A DNA stretch of 64,000 nt from Muscardinus avellanarius (GCA_963383645.1 OY726572.1:65634738-65698737); one strand, 5' to 3'. Positions 12,318 to 24,700 are shown, counted from the stretch's first letter. Notes: generated by a model not told the origin, from the sequence alone. Numbers and translations: made by a program.

Positions 12318-13714
12318 GTTAAGCTATAGAGCGGGCTTCCAAAATTTGCCTTGTCCAATGATCATTGCTAAAGCTAAAGAAACCAGGCAACAGGTGATGG
12401 AAAGATGGAGACAACCGGATTTTCTCATGTGTGTAACTCCAGATTTACCAAACAAAGGGTCTGGCACCACAAGTGCTTCTTATCCAGGTGAGAGAATCCA
12501 GCAGCCCCACCCTTGGGAGGATCCACTCTGCTATCTCACTTACTTTCAGTTCATTTCTCACTTTCTGGGTCTAAATCAAGTATTAGTGACAAATCAGGAG
12601 ACAAACATCTTCCACAGCACTCAGGCAGTAACTGCCACTCAGGTTCCTAGGAGACACGATCAACTTCTCTCAGCCCTCCTTTTATTTCTAATCCCTTTTA
12701 GACTACTATTAAACTCTTTTAACTTGCCACTTCTACTCCTTTCAAGTCTCTGTTGAGAAATAACTGTGCTTGCTAGATTTGTATGTGAACTAAAAGTCAA
12801 TAGTTTTGAGTGGGGTGGAAGAATGTGTCCACGCTTCTTGAACTATTCTAGATGGGAGAAGCTGCTGGGACAGAATTGATAGATCCTACAGCTATCTGCG
12901 GGTGTTTAAAAACAAAGAAAAGCAATTTCGCCAGGGCTCGGATTTAAATTGTGGCCATATCAATAGTTTATATTACTACTAGATACAGCTTGATTGACAA
13001 CTAACCCCCTGACTCAATTCAAGATGATCGGCCGAGCCCACCTACGCGCATGGTTCTCTCTCCCCTTGGACTCCCTGACATTGACCATAGGGAATTAAAA
13101 CACAATCTCATGATGACAAAGTAAAAGGGGGTCAGAACCAGAGGAGAGGCCTCAACGAATTTCTGGAAGACAAAAAGCGAGGAAGGACTAGAGACTAATG
13201 TTAGAGGGAAAGCAAAGCCTTGGCCTCGATTTAGGCCAAGGAGACCGGAGCCCAGAAGGCAGCTCAGGTGTGGCAGAGCCCTGGAGATGTGCTGAACTCT
13301 GAGAGGGCAGGCGCCCCCAAGATCAGAAAAGGAAAACGAGAGGCTGGTCGGTCGCAGGACACAAGCTGCAGGTCTGTGGACAGAGCAGCAGACCCGGCCC
13401 ATCCCTGCCCACCGCTCAGCGGGCTTTGCCTCTTTATCTCAAAACGTGCTGTTACTTCTGAATTCACCAGCTTCAATCATGGGATGGGCGTCAGGGAAGC
13501 CACACTACACAGGGGAGAAGCAGCCATGACCATGTTGGTGCCCCCAGAGAAAGTCCTTTTGAGGGTAAGCAGGGGGCCTCAGATAATGAAATCCACTTGA
13601 ACTTCACCCTGGGATCATTTTCCACTTAGTGAGTGCCCCAAGGGTTGAAATATTGGACCCCCTGAGAAGGACACAGAATCCTGGCATGCTACTTACTTTA
13701 AGAGTTTTCATCTT

Positions 13715-13901
13715 GCCGGGCGTGGTGGCGCACGCTTGTAATCCCCGCGCTTGGGAGGCGGAGACAGGAGGATCACGCAGGTTCAAAGCCAGCCGTGCTG
13801 GCGTAAGAGACCCTGTTTCAAAAATATAAAATAGGTCTGGGAGTGTAGCCCGGAGGAAGAAGGGCTTCCAGGAACCCCGGTACCACCAAAAAAAAAAAAA
13901 A
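13715..13901 (+). mobile_element. B1-dID SINE, young palindromic subfamily
   Basis: It has the short left half with the GCCAGCCGTGCTGGC palindrome and the GGCTTCCAGGAACCCC right half. A perfect 15-bp target duplication AAGAGTTTTCATCTT flanks it (13,700-13,714; 13,902-13,916). Confidence 0.95.
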
Positions 13902-13917
13902 AAGAGTTTTCATCTTT

Positions 13918-14330
13918 GGCTGGATGTGGTGGTGTATGCCTGTAATCCCAGTACTTAGGAGGCTGAGACGGTAGGATCACAGGTTTGAGAACAGCCTCAG
14001 CAATGTTGTGAGGCTCTCAGGAACCTTGCAAGACTGTCTTCCTTTTTTTTTTTTTTTGCAGGGGGTGGGGTTGAACCCAGGGGTCTTCTACCCCCAAGCT
14101 ACACCCCCACCTGATTTTTTATTCTTTATTTTGAAACAGGGTCTCACTAAGTTGCAGAGGGCCTCACTGAGTAGTTGAGGCTGGCCACAAACCCAGATTC
14201 TCCTGTCTCAGCCTCCCGAATGCTGGGATTACAAGTGTGTGCCACCATGCCTGGCACAAGACCCTGTTTCAAAACAAAAAAATAAAAAGGGTATATGTTC
14301 AAAGGTAGAATGACCCTGGGTTCAATCCCC

Positions 14331-14334
<4 letters not shown>
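13918..14334 (+). mobile_element. B1-dID SINE split by an inverted B1-dID (14,042-14,255)
   Basis: The outer plus-strand copy is interrupted by a minus-strand copy beginning with T(15) and ending CATGCCTGGCA, then resumes at CAAGACCCTGTTTC. A (CA)n array starts at its tail (14,335). Confidence 0.88.

Positions 14335-14376
<42 letters not shown>
14335..14376. repeat. (CA)n microsatellite on a SINE tail
   Basis: About 21 CA units directly after CCCCAGTAA of a B1-dID. Confidence 0.95.
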
Positions 14377-14380
<4 letters not shown>

Positions 14381-14487
14381 AAAAATTGTTTCATCTTTAA
14401 CAATTATGGACAAGTCACAGAAACCAACTATGGCCATGGAACAGAATGACTATGCTATCCACTTTGGTAATACAAAATAAAGAAGTG

Positions 14488-14689
14488 AGCCAGGCGTGGT
14501 GGCGCACGCTTGTAATCCCCGCACTTGGGAGGCAGAGACAGGAGGATCGCGAAGATTTGAAGCCAGCCGCACGCGCTGGCTTAGGAGACCCTGTTTCCAA
14601 ATAAAAATGTAAAAATAGGTCTGGGAGTGTAGCCCGGAGGTAGAAGGGCTTCCAGGAACCCCAGTACCACCAAAAAAAGAAACAAATAA
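14488..14689 (+). mobile_element. B1-dID SINE, young palindromic subfamily
   Basis: It carries the GCCAGCCGCACGCGCTGGC core and GGCTTCCAGGAACCCC right half. A perfect 16-bp target duplication ACAAAATAAAGAAGTG flanks it. Confidence 0.95.
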
Positions 14690-14786
14690 ACAAAATAAAG
14701 AAGTGGTGGCAATGGTCTTATCGTACATAACAGAGAGACAGATGGTCGATGGAATGACATATTTAGTTTTAATAAATACAATGTCA

Positions 14787-14922
14787 GGTAGGCATGGAGG
14801 CACACACCTGCAATCCCAGTGTCAGCAACTTAGCAAGACCTTGTTTTGAAACAAAAAAATTTTTAAAAGGCTGGGGGTGCTCGGAGGTAGAACACCCCTG
14901 GGTTCAGTGCCCAGTACGAAAA
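14787..14922 (+). mobile_element. B1-dID SINE, internally deleted
   Basis: The start GTAGGCATGGAGGCACACAC joins directly to the later B1 part (GTCAGCAACTTAGCAAGACC), then a reduced ID half. Confidence 0.75.
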
Positions 14923-15072
14923 ACCAATCAATCAACTGTCTGGAGTTGCAAAGATAACCAGAAGAAAGGAGGAGATGAAGTGTGGTGCAAATAAAGCTAC
15001 ATCCTTGACTTTCATCGCAGAAAGTCACTGGAGGATGATAGAAGGAGATAAATTCAGAAGCAGCCGTGTACG

Positions 15073-15076
<4 letters not shown>

Positions 15077-15108
<32 letters not shown>
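15077..15108. repeat. Poly-T run
   Basis: About 32 consecutive T, not attached to a recognisable SINE. Confidence 0.95.
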
Positions 15109-15109
<1 letters not shown>

Positions 15110-16696
15110 GAGAGGTAACTATAGGAGAGCAGAAAACACAATTAAAGGGGTTTTCCTGGGGTAAGGGATTTGGGATGAGGCAGGAACTGTTGCTTTATAT
15201 TAAAACCTATTTGAATGTATGGACTATGTGCATGCATTGCCTTAAAAACTAAAAATGTGGGAGCTATGAAAGATGAAAGGAAAATGATTCTCTTGTTGTA
15301 TGATACAAAAGAAAGGAAGTCTCACACAGAAAAGCAAAAGCAAGCATGGGGCGGTTAAGCTGGATTCCACATAACTATGGTAACAGGTAGCTAATTTAGG
15401 ATGCAAACGAGGGTGTCAGAAAGAGCTGAGAGAAACACGGTGTTGAGGAAAGGAGAACAACTTCCAAATAAAGGGATGCTGAGATAATGAGCGTGGCTGC
15501 TCTGCCACCTGACCCAGGGAAGAGGAAGGAACACGCCCGCCCTCACTCTGCCCGCGCCTCTTGGATTTCTTTAAAGTCAGAGCCAGATCCTCATGGGAGC
15601 CCCCTGCCAAGCAAAGAAAGCCAGCGCACAGAAACCCCGACCCAGTCGGATAACGCCGGCGGAAAGTCGTACCCATTGTGCAATGAAATGCTGTCTTCAT
15701 AAAGTCTCTGTGCGTTTCAGAGTTTAACAAGTCCATTTGTTCTTTGAGAAAAAATAATGTATCAATGACACTCAAGTGCACGTGTGGGGATTTTCCCATC
15801 AACAAAATAATTCACAAGTAAACACAGGCATTTAACTACTCTTTCAAAACTCCAAAGGAAATTACCCACAGGATGTAAAAATAGCAACAATCTGCATCGC
15901 TTCTGGTTACCGGGAAGCTGCTGCCCACCTGGCAGGAACTGTGGGGACTGATATCTTGGTGCTGAGGTTGCTCCCATCCAGGAACGTGGCATTCTCTTTC
16001 TTGAATCAATATTGATAGTTCCTGTTTCCTGTGGAAATTTTCCATTTCATTGAGAGCTTCTTATATATTAGAGTCAATAATGTAGTGTTCGTAGGACTTA
16101 AAATCTTTTATTCTCTTTTGTTCCATATGTTGTTTTCAGCATTGTACATCTCTTTTTTCCCTTTTTTTGTCTTAATTAGCCTTGTGGGAAGTTTGTCAAT
16201 TTTACTGATTTTATAAAAGAACCAACTAGCTAGACAAAAGGGGGAAAGGCACATGAGGAGGAGGACAGCTCACGGAAGCATGGCTCTGCGGGGGTGAGGG
16301 CTCTGGAGGGGAGAGGTGGATGGATTCAGCCTTCGGAAGGGGTGATGGAGAAGAGAGAAGGCACGAGATGTGGGCAAGACATTTGGCTCCATCCTAAGGG
16401 TAAAGGAGCTGGAAGGTCAACCACAGATCGGGCCAGGGGGCAAGAAGCATGGAAGAGGAGGTGCCCCCAGTAATCCAGGTTCCAGTTAAGAACAGTGTGA
16501 TTAAATTAAACAGAAACACAAGCAAACCAGCAAGGTGGGCAACCTCACCCACATGGGAGTAGACGTCTTGTTGGGTCTCATGGAAGCTACTGGAACTGGA
16601 ATTAATTCAGGAAGAAAGCCATGAAGCTTCCTTTCTACATCGGTTCTCTTGACATTGGATAGAATAAAAGGAATAGGTAGAAAAATAGAACATTTT

Positions 16697-16903
16697 TGTA
16701 TTATTAGGGATTGAACCTAGGTGCATTTTACCTCTGAGCTACACCCCCAGCTCTTTAAAATAATTTTTTGTTTTTTTGGAAACAGGGTCTCACTAGGTTG
16801 CTAAGAGGCTCGCTACCTTGCTGAGGCTGTCCTCAAACCTGCATTCCTCCTGTTTCAGCTTCCCAGGTATTGGGATTACAAGTGTGTGCCACTATGCCTA
16901 GCT
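16697..16903 (-). mobile_element. B1-dID SINE
   Basis: An older copy in minus orientation: AGGGATTGAACCTAGGTGCA through GGAAACAGGGTCTCACTAGG to CACTATGCCTAGCT. Confidence 0.88.
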
Positions 16904-17021
16904 AAATTATAACTTTAATATAAGAACTTGGTGATAAAGTTCCTCATGCCCTTATTCCCCAAACCAGTTCTCTTTTCTAGGCCTGTCTCCCCAAATTCCT
17001 GAGGAGTCTATAAACCTTAAA

Positions 17022-17028
<7 letters not shown>

Positions 17029-17066
<38 letters not shown>
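17029..17066. repeat. (TG)n microsatellite
   Basis: About 19 TG units inside LTR copy 2, not next to a SINE. Confidence 0.95.
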
Positions 17067-17119
17067 CTGCTTACTATTAACAAGACAGATATAATATTTT
17101 GACAAACCTATAATTTAGG

Positions 17120-17155
<36 letters not shown>

Positions 17156-17161
<6 letters not shown>

Positions 17162-17341
17162 GGATTGCATCCAGAGGCATTCTGCCTCTGAGCTATATCC
17201 TTATATATATATTATTTTAATTTTGCTTTGAAACAGGGTCTTGCAAGGTTGATTCAAGTCCCACTACTTGCTGAGGCTGTCCTCGAACCTGTGATCCTCT
17301 CATGCACTGGGATTATAGGTGTGCACCACCACACCCAGTCC
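17156..17341 (-). mobile_element. B1-dID SINE inside LTR copy 2
   Basis: The minus-strand copy abuts a (TG)n tract (17,122-17,155) derived from its own tail, and ends CACCACCACACCCAGTC. Confidence 0.85.
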
Positions 17342-17728
17342 CAGCTACCCTTTTGATCACATTATGGAGACCTCAATTAGCCTGAGGACCCTGAGGATAA
17401 ACAGACCACCAGAAACCACCTGTGACCACCCATTGAGCTCCTCCTCTCATACCTTCCCATGCTAACCCTCCACAAGAGAGGCTTTAAGAAGAGCCATGAA
17501 CTAACTCCTAAAGGTACCTCTCTCATTCTGGAGTGCCCTGGATTTTTCCTTGAACCATATATCTCCTACTTCCCTAAATACATCTCTATGTCTCTGACTC
17601 ACACCTACTGAAATTCTTTTTCATCACATTAGCCAGTGCCAACTCTTCTACCACAATTGTGACTGAATGGGTGGAAGAAAGGGAGACCCATGACTTTTCT
17701 TATGTCTGTTTTTAGGGGATTTGTTGTT

Positions 17729-17897
17729 GTACCGTAGTACAGATTGAACCCAGAGGGATTCTACCACTGAGCTACATCTCCAGACTTTATTTCTGAGACA
17801 GGGTCTTGCTAAGTTACCCAAGCTGACCTTGAACTTGAGATCCTCCTATTTCAGTCTCCCAAGCTGGGATTATAAGCATGGGAAATTACAAGCATGA
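17729..17897 (-). mobile_element. B1-dID SINE, diverged
   Basis: Older minus copy: AGATTGAACCCAGAGGGATT, GAGACAGGGTCTTGCTAAGT, GGGATTATAAGCATG. Confidence 0.8.
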
Positions 17898-18666
17898 TTT
17901 TTTGTCTTTTCATCCTGATTTCTCTCCTCTTAGGCCTGACATAACATGACCACCAGCAGCAAGACTCCAAGTCCTCACAGGGCCATGCCAGGCCCAATTA
18001 ACTGTGTGCATAATGGATGGGTAAAGGATGTCAAATAACCCTTAGAGCTGCCAGAGAGAGAAACCAGAGGGATCTGCTACCTGGCCTGGTAATATTTCCC
18101 ATCCACTGCAAGGCTGGGCACAGGGAAGACCATTCTAGATACCAAATGGAACACAGCAATGTGCTTTGAGGTAACCACCTCCTGAGTGCCCCGACCTCCA
18201 GGCCTGCGCAGAGACAAACCAACTACATTAGGGCTATTTACTGTTGGGTCAAATAGCATTTACTTCTACATCTCTAATTTTAGCTGCATCTGTTGGGTGA
18301 TCAGAATCAGCCTCATTAGAAGCTGATCTGTTAGAGCCCCACATTCCCGGGAGCTCCCTCAGCACAGGTCAAGATGAGGAGTCTACCACTCAAGGTGGGA
18401 GTGCTGATAGAGTCCTGGAGCCCTAACTTCTACCCCATCCTCGCCTCTCTGACAGTACCGCAGCCCATCCAACCATGCAGCACTGAGCCTGAAGATCACT
18501 CTCGAGCTCCAAGGGAAGGACATGCCTGCCTCTTCCCAGGAGGGGCCCTGGACAATCACTGCTGGCTGTGGATTGGCAATATCTGTACCATGTCTAACAT
18601 ACAGTCCTGAAAGAGTCTAGGTCTATTGTTTGTCCTCTATTTCCTAAAACTAAAATAGATCTGGTT

Positions 18667-18713
<47 letters not shown>

Positions 18714-18898
18714 TTGGTGGTACTGGGGTTCCTGGAAGCCCTTCTACCTCCGGGCTACACTCCCAGACCTATTTTTACATTTTTATTTGGAAACAGGGTC
18801 TCCTAAGCCAGCGCGCGCGGCTGGCTTCGAACCTGCATGATCCTCCTGTCTCTGCCTCCCAAGAGCAGGGATTACAAGCGTGCGCCACCACGCCCGGC
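18714..18898 (-). mobile_element. B1-dID SINE, young palindromic subfamily
   Basis: Minus copy with AGCCAGCGCGCGCGGCTGGC and a long (TTTA)n tail (18,668-18,713). The 16-bp duplication ATAGATCTGGTTTTAT flanks the copy and its tail. Confidence 0.95.
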
Positions 18899-19213
18899 AT
18901 AGATCTGGTTTTATTGTTTTTATCTTTGGTCATATTGGAGAGGAAAAAGATAAACGCTTAGGCCCCTGCTGTCATCTCAAAACTATCCCCATCCGTGTGC
19001 TTCTGACCCTGGACCTCCATTCCAGACCCACACAGCTCTCCCTCCACTCAGACTCATCTAGGACTGACCACTGTCTTCTACAAACTGCTTCCTCTTTGGC
19101 ATGCTGGCTTACTCAACTTAGACAAAGCAAGTTTAAACTACCAGCACAACAGGGGCTCCACACACCCTAAGGATAAACCTTATATTTTGAAATACCAAAA
19201 CAGACCTCGTGGA

Positions 19214-19429
19214 AGCTAGGCATGGTGGCACACATGTAATGCCAGCATCTGGGAGGTTGAAACAGGAGGATCACGGTTTGCAGACAGCCTCAGCTACTTA
19301 GCGAGGCCCTTTGCAACTCAGTGAGACCCTGTTTCAAAATAAAGAATAAAAAATAGGGCAGGGAATGTAGCTCAGAGGTAGAATGACTCTGGGTTCCATC
19401 CCCAGTACCGAAGAAGAAAAGAAAAAAAA
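19214..19429 (+). mobile_element. B1-dID SINE
   Basis: Full copy; target duplication GACCTCGTGGA / GACCTCATGGA differs by one base. Confidence 0.9.
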
Positions 19430-19940
19430 GACCTCATGGAGATTTTATAGTCATAATATTGAGCAAGACACAAGTGGAACAAGTACACTTCTAGTGCTTA
19501 GGAGAACCAAGTCTGACCCACTTTGTACTTTGTTAAGGGTGTGAGTTTATATTACAATACATATACATATACACACACATATATATAATTATATGTAAAT
19601 GGTTGCCATCCAAGAAAGGTGAACAGTTATCTCCAGGAGGAAAAAAGAAAGTATGTCCAGCGGATGCACAGGGTTCTGGGAGCTGCAGTGTTCTGTTTTT
19701 TAATCTGCATGGTGCTCCCCGGGGCACCTGCTTTATAATCCTTTAAGCTTCATGTACTTTTTCATATGTATTGTTTTGTATTTTTTTATTTTTAAAAAAT
19801 AAAGTAGTCATTGCAAAGGAAAGAAAATCTATAACTTTCCTGGACTTTCGACAACTATTTTGCTGATGTTGGCAATAAACATCTTCCATGATACAGAACA
19901 CTTGGTGACAAATAATAATACACAGTCTTGAGTTGAAAAG

Positions 19941-20032
19941 GTGTGTGTGTGTATGTGCGTGTGCACACGTGCACGCACGCACGTGTGCGTGTGCATGTGT
20001 GTATGTGTGTGTGTGTGTGTGTGCGCGTGTGT
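19941..20032. repeat. Alternating purine-pyrimidine tract (TG/CG/CA)
   Basis: Nearly 90 bases of alternating purine and pyrimidine with CG steps, and an inverted repeat GCACACGTGC / GCACGTGTGC at 19,963-19,988 with a 6-base loop. Confidence 0.9.
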
Positions 20033-20033
20033 G

Positions 20034-20224
20034 GTATTAGGAATTGAACCTAGGGACGTTCTACCTCTGAACTACATACACTCCCAGCCTAATTTTATTT
20101 TTTGTTCTGAAACAAGGTCATTCTACATTGCTGAGAGTCTTGCTATGTTGCTGAGGCTGTCCTCAACCCTGGGATCCTCTTGTCTCAAGTGCTAGGATTA
20201 CAGGCATGTGCCATCATGCCCAGC
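20034..20224 (-). mobile_element. B1-dID SINE next to a TG/CG tract
   Basis: Minus copy starting ATTAGGAATTGAACCTAGGG and ending GTGCCATCATGCCCAGC; the alternating tract 19,941-20,033 abuts its tail end. Confidence 0.87.
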
Positions 20225-20480
20225 CAGGTGGAAAGATTTTAATGAAGAATTATATGCCCCAAAACATTTGGGCAACATAAAGAAATTTGTAGGCAAGCAA
20301 CAGCAAGCAGAATATATTATATTTTCTGGGACTAAAAACAAATAAAAATAAAAAAGAAACCCAACTAATCAAGAAATAAGTAAAAATACAGATTGAATAT
20401 AGAAAAAAAGATGGAGGATAGTAGTCAACAAAACTATAATAACTATATAAAACTAAATGAAAGTCTAAATAACAACTGTC

Positions 20481-20699
20481 AGCCGGGCATGGAGGCGCAC
20501 ACTTGTAATCCCAGCATTTGGGAGGCCGAGACTGGAGGATCACGGTTCGCGGACAGCCTCAGCTACTAAGTGAGGCCCTCTGCAACTCAGTGAGACCCGG
20601 TTTCAAAATAAAAAATAAAAAAATAGGGCAGGGGGTGTAGCTCGGAGGTCGAATGCCCCTGGGTTCCATCCCCAGACCCGCAAAAAAAAAAAAAAAACA
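20481..20699 (+). mobile_element. B1-dID SINE
   Basis: Full copy AGCCGGGCATGGAGGCGCAC to the poly-A; short target duplication AACTGTC. Confidence 0.9.
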
Positions 20700-20841
20700 A
20701 AAAACTGTCAATTTGGTTATAAAACAATATAAATGTCAAAAATAATTCTGGAAAAGAAAGCATACACTTTTTCCTTTAAAGAAAAAGATAATATTTCTTT
20801 TAAAAAAAAGATATTTTTAAAAAATATTTTTAAAGAAGTTA

Positions 20842-21055
20842 AGCCAGGTGTGGTAGTACATGCTTGTATTCCCAGCATTTGGGAGGCTGAGACGGTAGGA
20901 TCCAGGTTTGTAGCCAGCCTCTGCTATTTAGTGAGGCCCTTTGCAACTCAGTGAGACCCTGTTTCAAAATAAAAAATATAAAATAAAAAATATAAAAACA
21001 GGGCTGGATGTGTTCCATCCCCAATACTGCAAAAAATAAATAAATAAAATAAAGG
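20842..21055 (+). mobile_element. B1-dID SINE, shortened right half
   Basis: Left half intact (AGCCAGGTGTGGTAGTACAT); the ID half is reduced to GGGCTGGATGTGTTCCATCC. Confidence 0.85.
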
Positions 21056-21821
21056 AAGGAAGGAAGGAATGCAAATGAGAGGAGACAGGAAAGAAATTAA
21101 AGTATATTAAGCCTCACCTTATTTGAAAGCAAATAAATATGCACAACTCTAATTTTTAAATGTCGATGGAGACTACTAAGAAAAAAATGCAAACAGCCAG
21201 ATGGATAACTTCTTTTAAGCTCAATAACAAGGAAATCTTGAACTATATTTAAAATTTTAAAAGGGGGAGGGAGGGTTAGGGTTAGCCTGGAGTTATTTCC
21301 TTTCATGTAAAAAAAAATTACATGGCCAAATATACCATGTGTAATTAATGTGAACTTGGTCAGAAAAACCCAATATGTTGTTTACAAATAGACAAGAGCT
21401 GGGTAGAAGGAAGGGAAGGGGGTGTCCTCAGCATGGACAAGGCCCAGTGACCATCCCAAATATCCCCCAAAACTGACCCCAAATCAAAATGACATGGAGA
21501 AGAAAGTTTAAAAATTGCAAAACTAATAAGCAACATGACTGGCCAATAAAATTTTTTTAAAAAGAAGGCAAGATATTAGTGTTATTATCACAGTAAAATT
21601 TAAGAAAAAACAAAGCAAATGATGAGACAAAATAATTTGAAAATAAAGATTCACTCCCCAGTGAAGCTTTGAGAGTCATAAGTATTTATATCAAATAGGA
21701 TGGCCAACCACCCTGGTTCACCTGGCCCTGTCCTGGCTTTAGCACTGAAGGCTCTCCATCCAGGAAACCCATCAGGACTGGGCAATCAGGGCCCTAGGAG
21801 ACACAGCATCAAATATAACTG

Positions 21822-21823
<2 letters not shown>

Positions 21824-21879
<56 letters not shown>
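21824..21879. repeat. (TG)n microsatellite
   Basis: About 28 TG units between unique sequence and an old L1, no SINE adjacent. Confidence 0.95.
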
Positions 21880-21959
21880 AAAGACTGTCCAGTCAGCCCT
21901 CTGTATCTGTGGGTTCTGCACTGAGATTTGACCGACCCGGGCTTGAAAATATTTGGTTA

Positions 21960-22830
21960 AACAAATTGCATCCCTACAGTATGATCCAGTGATCTCACCT
22001 CTGAGTATATCTCCAAAGAAATGACATCCATGTATCAAAGAGATGCCCGCACAGCTGTGTTTGTTACTGCACTATTCACAGTAGAGAAGATGTGGAATCA
22101 ACCGAGGTGCCCGCCAACAGATGTATGGAGAAAGAAAATGTGGTATATAAGCTGGGTGTGATGGCACACACCTGTCATTCCTGCGCTTGGGAGGCTGAAA
22201 TAGGAGGATTCCAAGTTCTAAGGCCAGCCTCAGCAACTTAGCAAAACTCTTTTAAAATAAAAAATAAGAAGAACTAGAGATTAGCTAGGCGTGGTGGCGC
22301 ACATCTGTAATCTCAATACCCAGGAAGTTGATATAGAGCATTTCAGGTTTGAAGCCAGACTCGGCAACTTAGACCCTCAGCAATTTAGTGAAACTCTGTT
22401 TCAAAATTTAAAATATAAAAATAAAAGGACTGGGGGCATAGTTTGGAGGTAGAATGCCCCTGATTTTAATCCTGAGTACCTTCCCAAAAGAAAATATAGT
22501 ATATATACACAATGGGATATTAGTCCACCATAAAAAGAATAATATTCTATTATTTGAAGCAGAACGGAGGGAACTGGGGGAAAGTATGTTAAGTGACATG
22601 GATCGGATGAAGAAAGACAAATAGCACACATTATCTCTCATACGGGGATGTTAGGGGAAAAGTCAATAAAAATGTATAAGAGTGATTTCTATTTGCTAGG
22701 AAGTAGGAAGGGTGAGGAGAGGAGGGACGGGGCAGGCTGGATAATGAGTACCCAGAGTTAGATAGAAATTATGTATTAGTGTTCTACAATGCAGTGGAGG
22801 GAAAATGATCTATAGTTTATCAATAAGTAG
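21960..22830 (+). mobile_element. Old L1 fragment split by two SINEs
   Basis: It reads ACAGTATGATCCAGTGATCT, AAAGAAATGACATCCATGTA and CTGCACTATTCACAGTAGAG, is interrupted at 22,151-22,490, and resumes with TATACACAATGGGATATTAG and TAAGTGACATGGATCGGATG. Confidence 0.8.
22151..22490 (+). mobile_element. Two B1-dID copies inside an L1
   Basis: A B1 half (22,151-22,265) is followed by a second diverged full copy (22,283-22,490) starting AGCTAGGCGTGGTGGCGCAC. Both interrupt the L1 at 21,960-22,830. Confidence 0.8.
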
Positions 22831-22957
22831 AAGAAAGCAGCTTAAAGGCTCCCAATACAAAGTCATGATAAGGAGATGGGAATGATAATTACCTGGATTT
22901 GATTAGTACATATTTTGAGCTCTTACACTAGATAACATAAATAAGTACAATTGTTAT

Positions 22958-23420
22958 GTCCCTGGGTTCAATCCCCAGTACTGGGGGGGGGGGGAACAGA
23001 AGCAAGGCCTGGCTTGGTGGCACACATCTATAATACCAATACTTGGGAGGCTGAGATGGGAGGATTTCAGGGTCAAGACCAGCCTCAGCAACAACATAGT
23101 GAAACCTTGTTTTAAAATAAAAAGTAAGCCGGGCGTGATGGCGCACGCTTGTACTGGAGGCGGAGACAGGAGGATCGCGCAGGTTCGAAGCCAGCCGCGC
23201 TGGCTTAAGAGACCCTGTTTCCAAATAAAAAAAGTATAAAAATAGGTCTGGGAGTGTAGCCCTAAGGTAGAAGGGCTTCCAGGAACCCCAGTACCACCAA
23301 AAATAATAAATAAATAAATACAATAAAATAATTTAAAAATAAAATAAAAAGTAAAGTAAAATGGGCTGGGAGTATAGCTCAGAGGAAGACTGCCTTTGGG
23401 TTCAATCCCTGTTGCCAAAT
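22958..23420 (+). mobile_element. B1-dID nest with a young palindromic copy inside (23,128-23,339)
   Basis: An ID-tail remnant and G(12) run (22,983-22,994) precede an outer copy (23,006-23,127; 23,355-23,420). The inner young copy has GCCAGCCGCGCTGGC and a 15-bp duplication TAAAATAAAAAGTAA on both sides. Confidence 0.88.
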
Positions 23421-23587
23421 AAATAAATAAATAACTGAATAAGGTAATCAATACATTTGTCTTAATTGATACAATTGAACTTCATGCCCTACAGGGAACA
23501 GACTTTTCATTTCATTTAGTAACATTGACGTCGCTTTTTTTCTTTCTTTCTTTCTTTCTTTCTTTCTTTTTTTTTTTTTTTTTTTTT

Positions 23588-23773
23588 GGTGGTACTGGGG
23601 TTCCTGGAAGCCCTTCTACCTCCGGGCTACACTCCCAGACCTATTTTTTATACTTTTTTATTTGGAAACAGGGTCTTTTAAGCCAGCGCGTGCGGCTGGC
23701 TTCGAACCTGCGTGATCCTCTTGTCTCTGCCTCCCAAGCACAGGGATTACAAGCATGGGCCACCACGCCCAGC
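23588..23773 (-). mobile_element. B1-dID SINE, young palindromic subfamily
   Basis: Minus copy with AGCCAGCGCGTGCGGCTGGC; its tail is T-rich with (TTCT)n at 23,541-23,570. Flanks TTGACGTCGCTTTT / TTGACGGCGCTTTT are the target duplication with one change. Confidence 0.94.
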
Positions 23774-24474
23774 TTGACGGCGCTTTTGTATGGGATTTGT
23801 CTTAGAAGATAGGCCATGCAGAGGCTTCGCTAGAGGCTGGCCTTCCATGGGTACTCTGAGTTTGGGGGATTAGTTAGTGCTAGATGAAGACAGAAGTAAC
23901 TTTTGGTACTGCTGCCTTAAAAGTCTTTCAGGCTAACCCTTCTGTTGCCAAGGCATGTAGACCAAATACCGGGGCTGCAATCTCTTTACTAGAGATTCAA
24001 ATTTTCATCCCAAGAGTCCTTGGTATGCCCTCATACATAGTTCAAAAGGTTTAAACTATATAGAGATCCATTTTGAAAGAAAAAATTTTCTCATGGCCCC
24101 TAGGGTTGAGTTTTATTAAAATGTAAGTTAAATACATATGTTCCCCAAAATAAATTCAAAACACCTATGCTTTACAAGTTCTATGTTACTAAAATGTCAA
24201 AGCAAGTTACAAATAAATACAACTATCAAACTTTAAAGTGTCAAGTCAATAAAACAGATTTACTGCAAGAAATCATTCTGTTTTGCTGAAACAAAAACAC
24301 CACCTTGGGCTTAACAACAAAAATAGATGGTCTCGGGACTGTTTTAAAATTTTTGATGTAAATAATACTAATGCAGATAATTCATAGTGTATAAAACAAT
24401 AACCTCAAAAATATGTTTGTTCCTTCAAGATGATCACATTATATACTTTAAAATTCTGCTTCCAAACCATCCTG

Positions 24475-24700
24475 GAGCACCTATGCAAATGAGCTGTCAT
24501 TTCCTACTACTCATATTTAGGACCCTTACTATATGCTCCAAGTCCTTTGCATGTAATCACTCAGCAGTTCTCATAAAACCACTGTGAAACCAATGCCATA
24601 AGTCTATTCTCACATTATCATAAGAACCTCAGGACCAGAGGGGCTGAGTAACTTAACCTAAACTCCCATAGATAGTAAGAAAAATGCGGATTTGAAGTCA
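24475..24700 (+). mobile_element. MIR SINE
   Basis: It shows the MIR order: ATATGCTCCAAGTCCTTTGC, ATAAGAACCTCAGGACC, GGGGCTGAGTAACTTAACCT and a GGATTTGAAGTCAAAT end. Confidence 0.7.

Larger units (their letters stand above)
16915..17650 (+). mobile_element. Degraded solo LTR (family A, copy 2), split by a SINE and TG repeats
   Basis: This is the second divergent copy of the element at 880-1,340, in the same orientation. It has been expanded by two TG microsatellites and an inserted minus-strand B1-dID (17,156-17,341). The order of shared blocks is preserved on both sides of the insertion. Confidence 0.45.

Noticed and set aside
12286..12756. A 156-codon plus-strand frame
   Set aside because: It begins in the duplicated repeat and is low-complexity Leu/Ser at its end; no similarity or splice context was found.
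21268..21282. GGGTTAGGGTTAG, a telomere-like string
   Set aside because: Only two units; too short to be an interstitial telomeric array.
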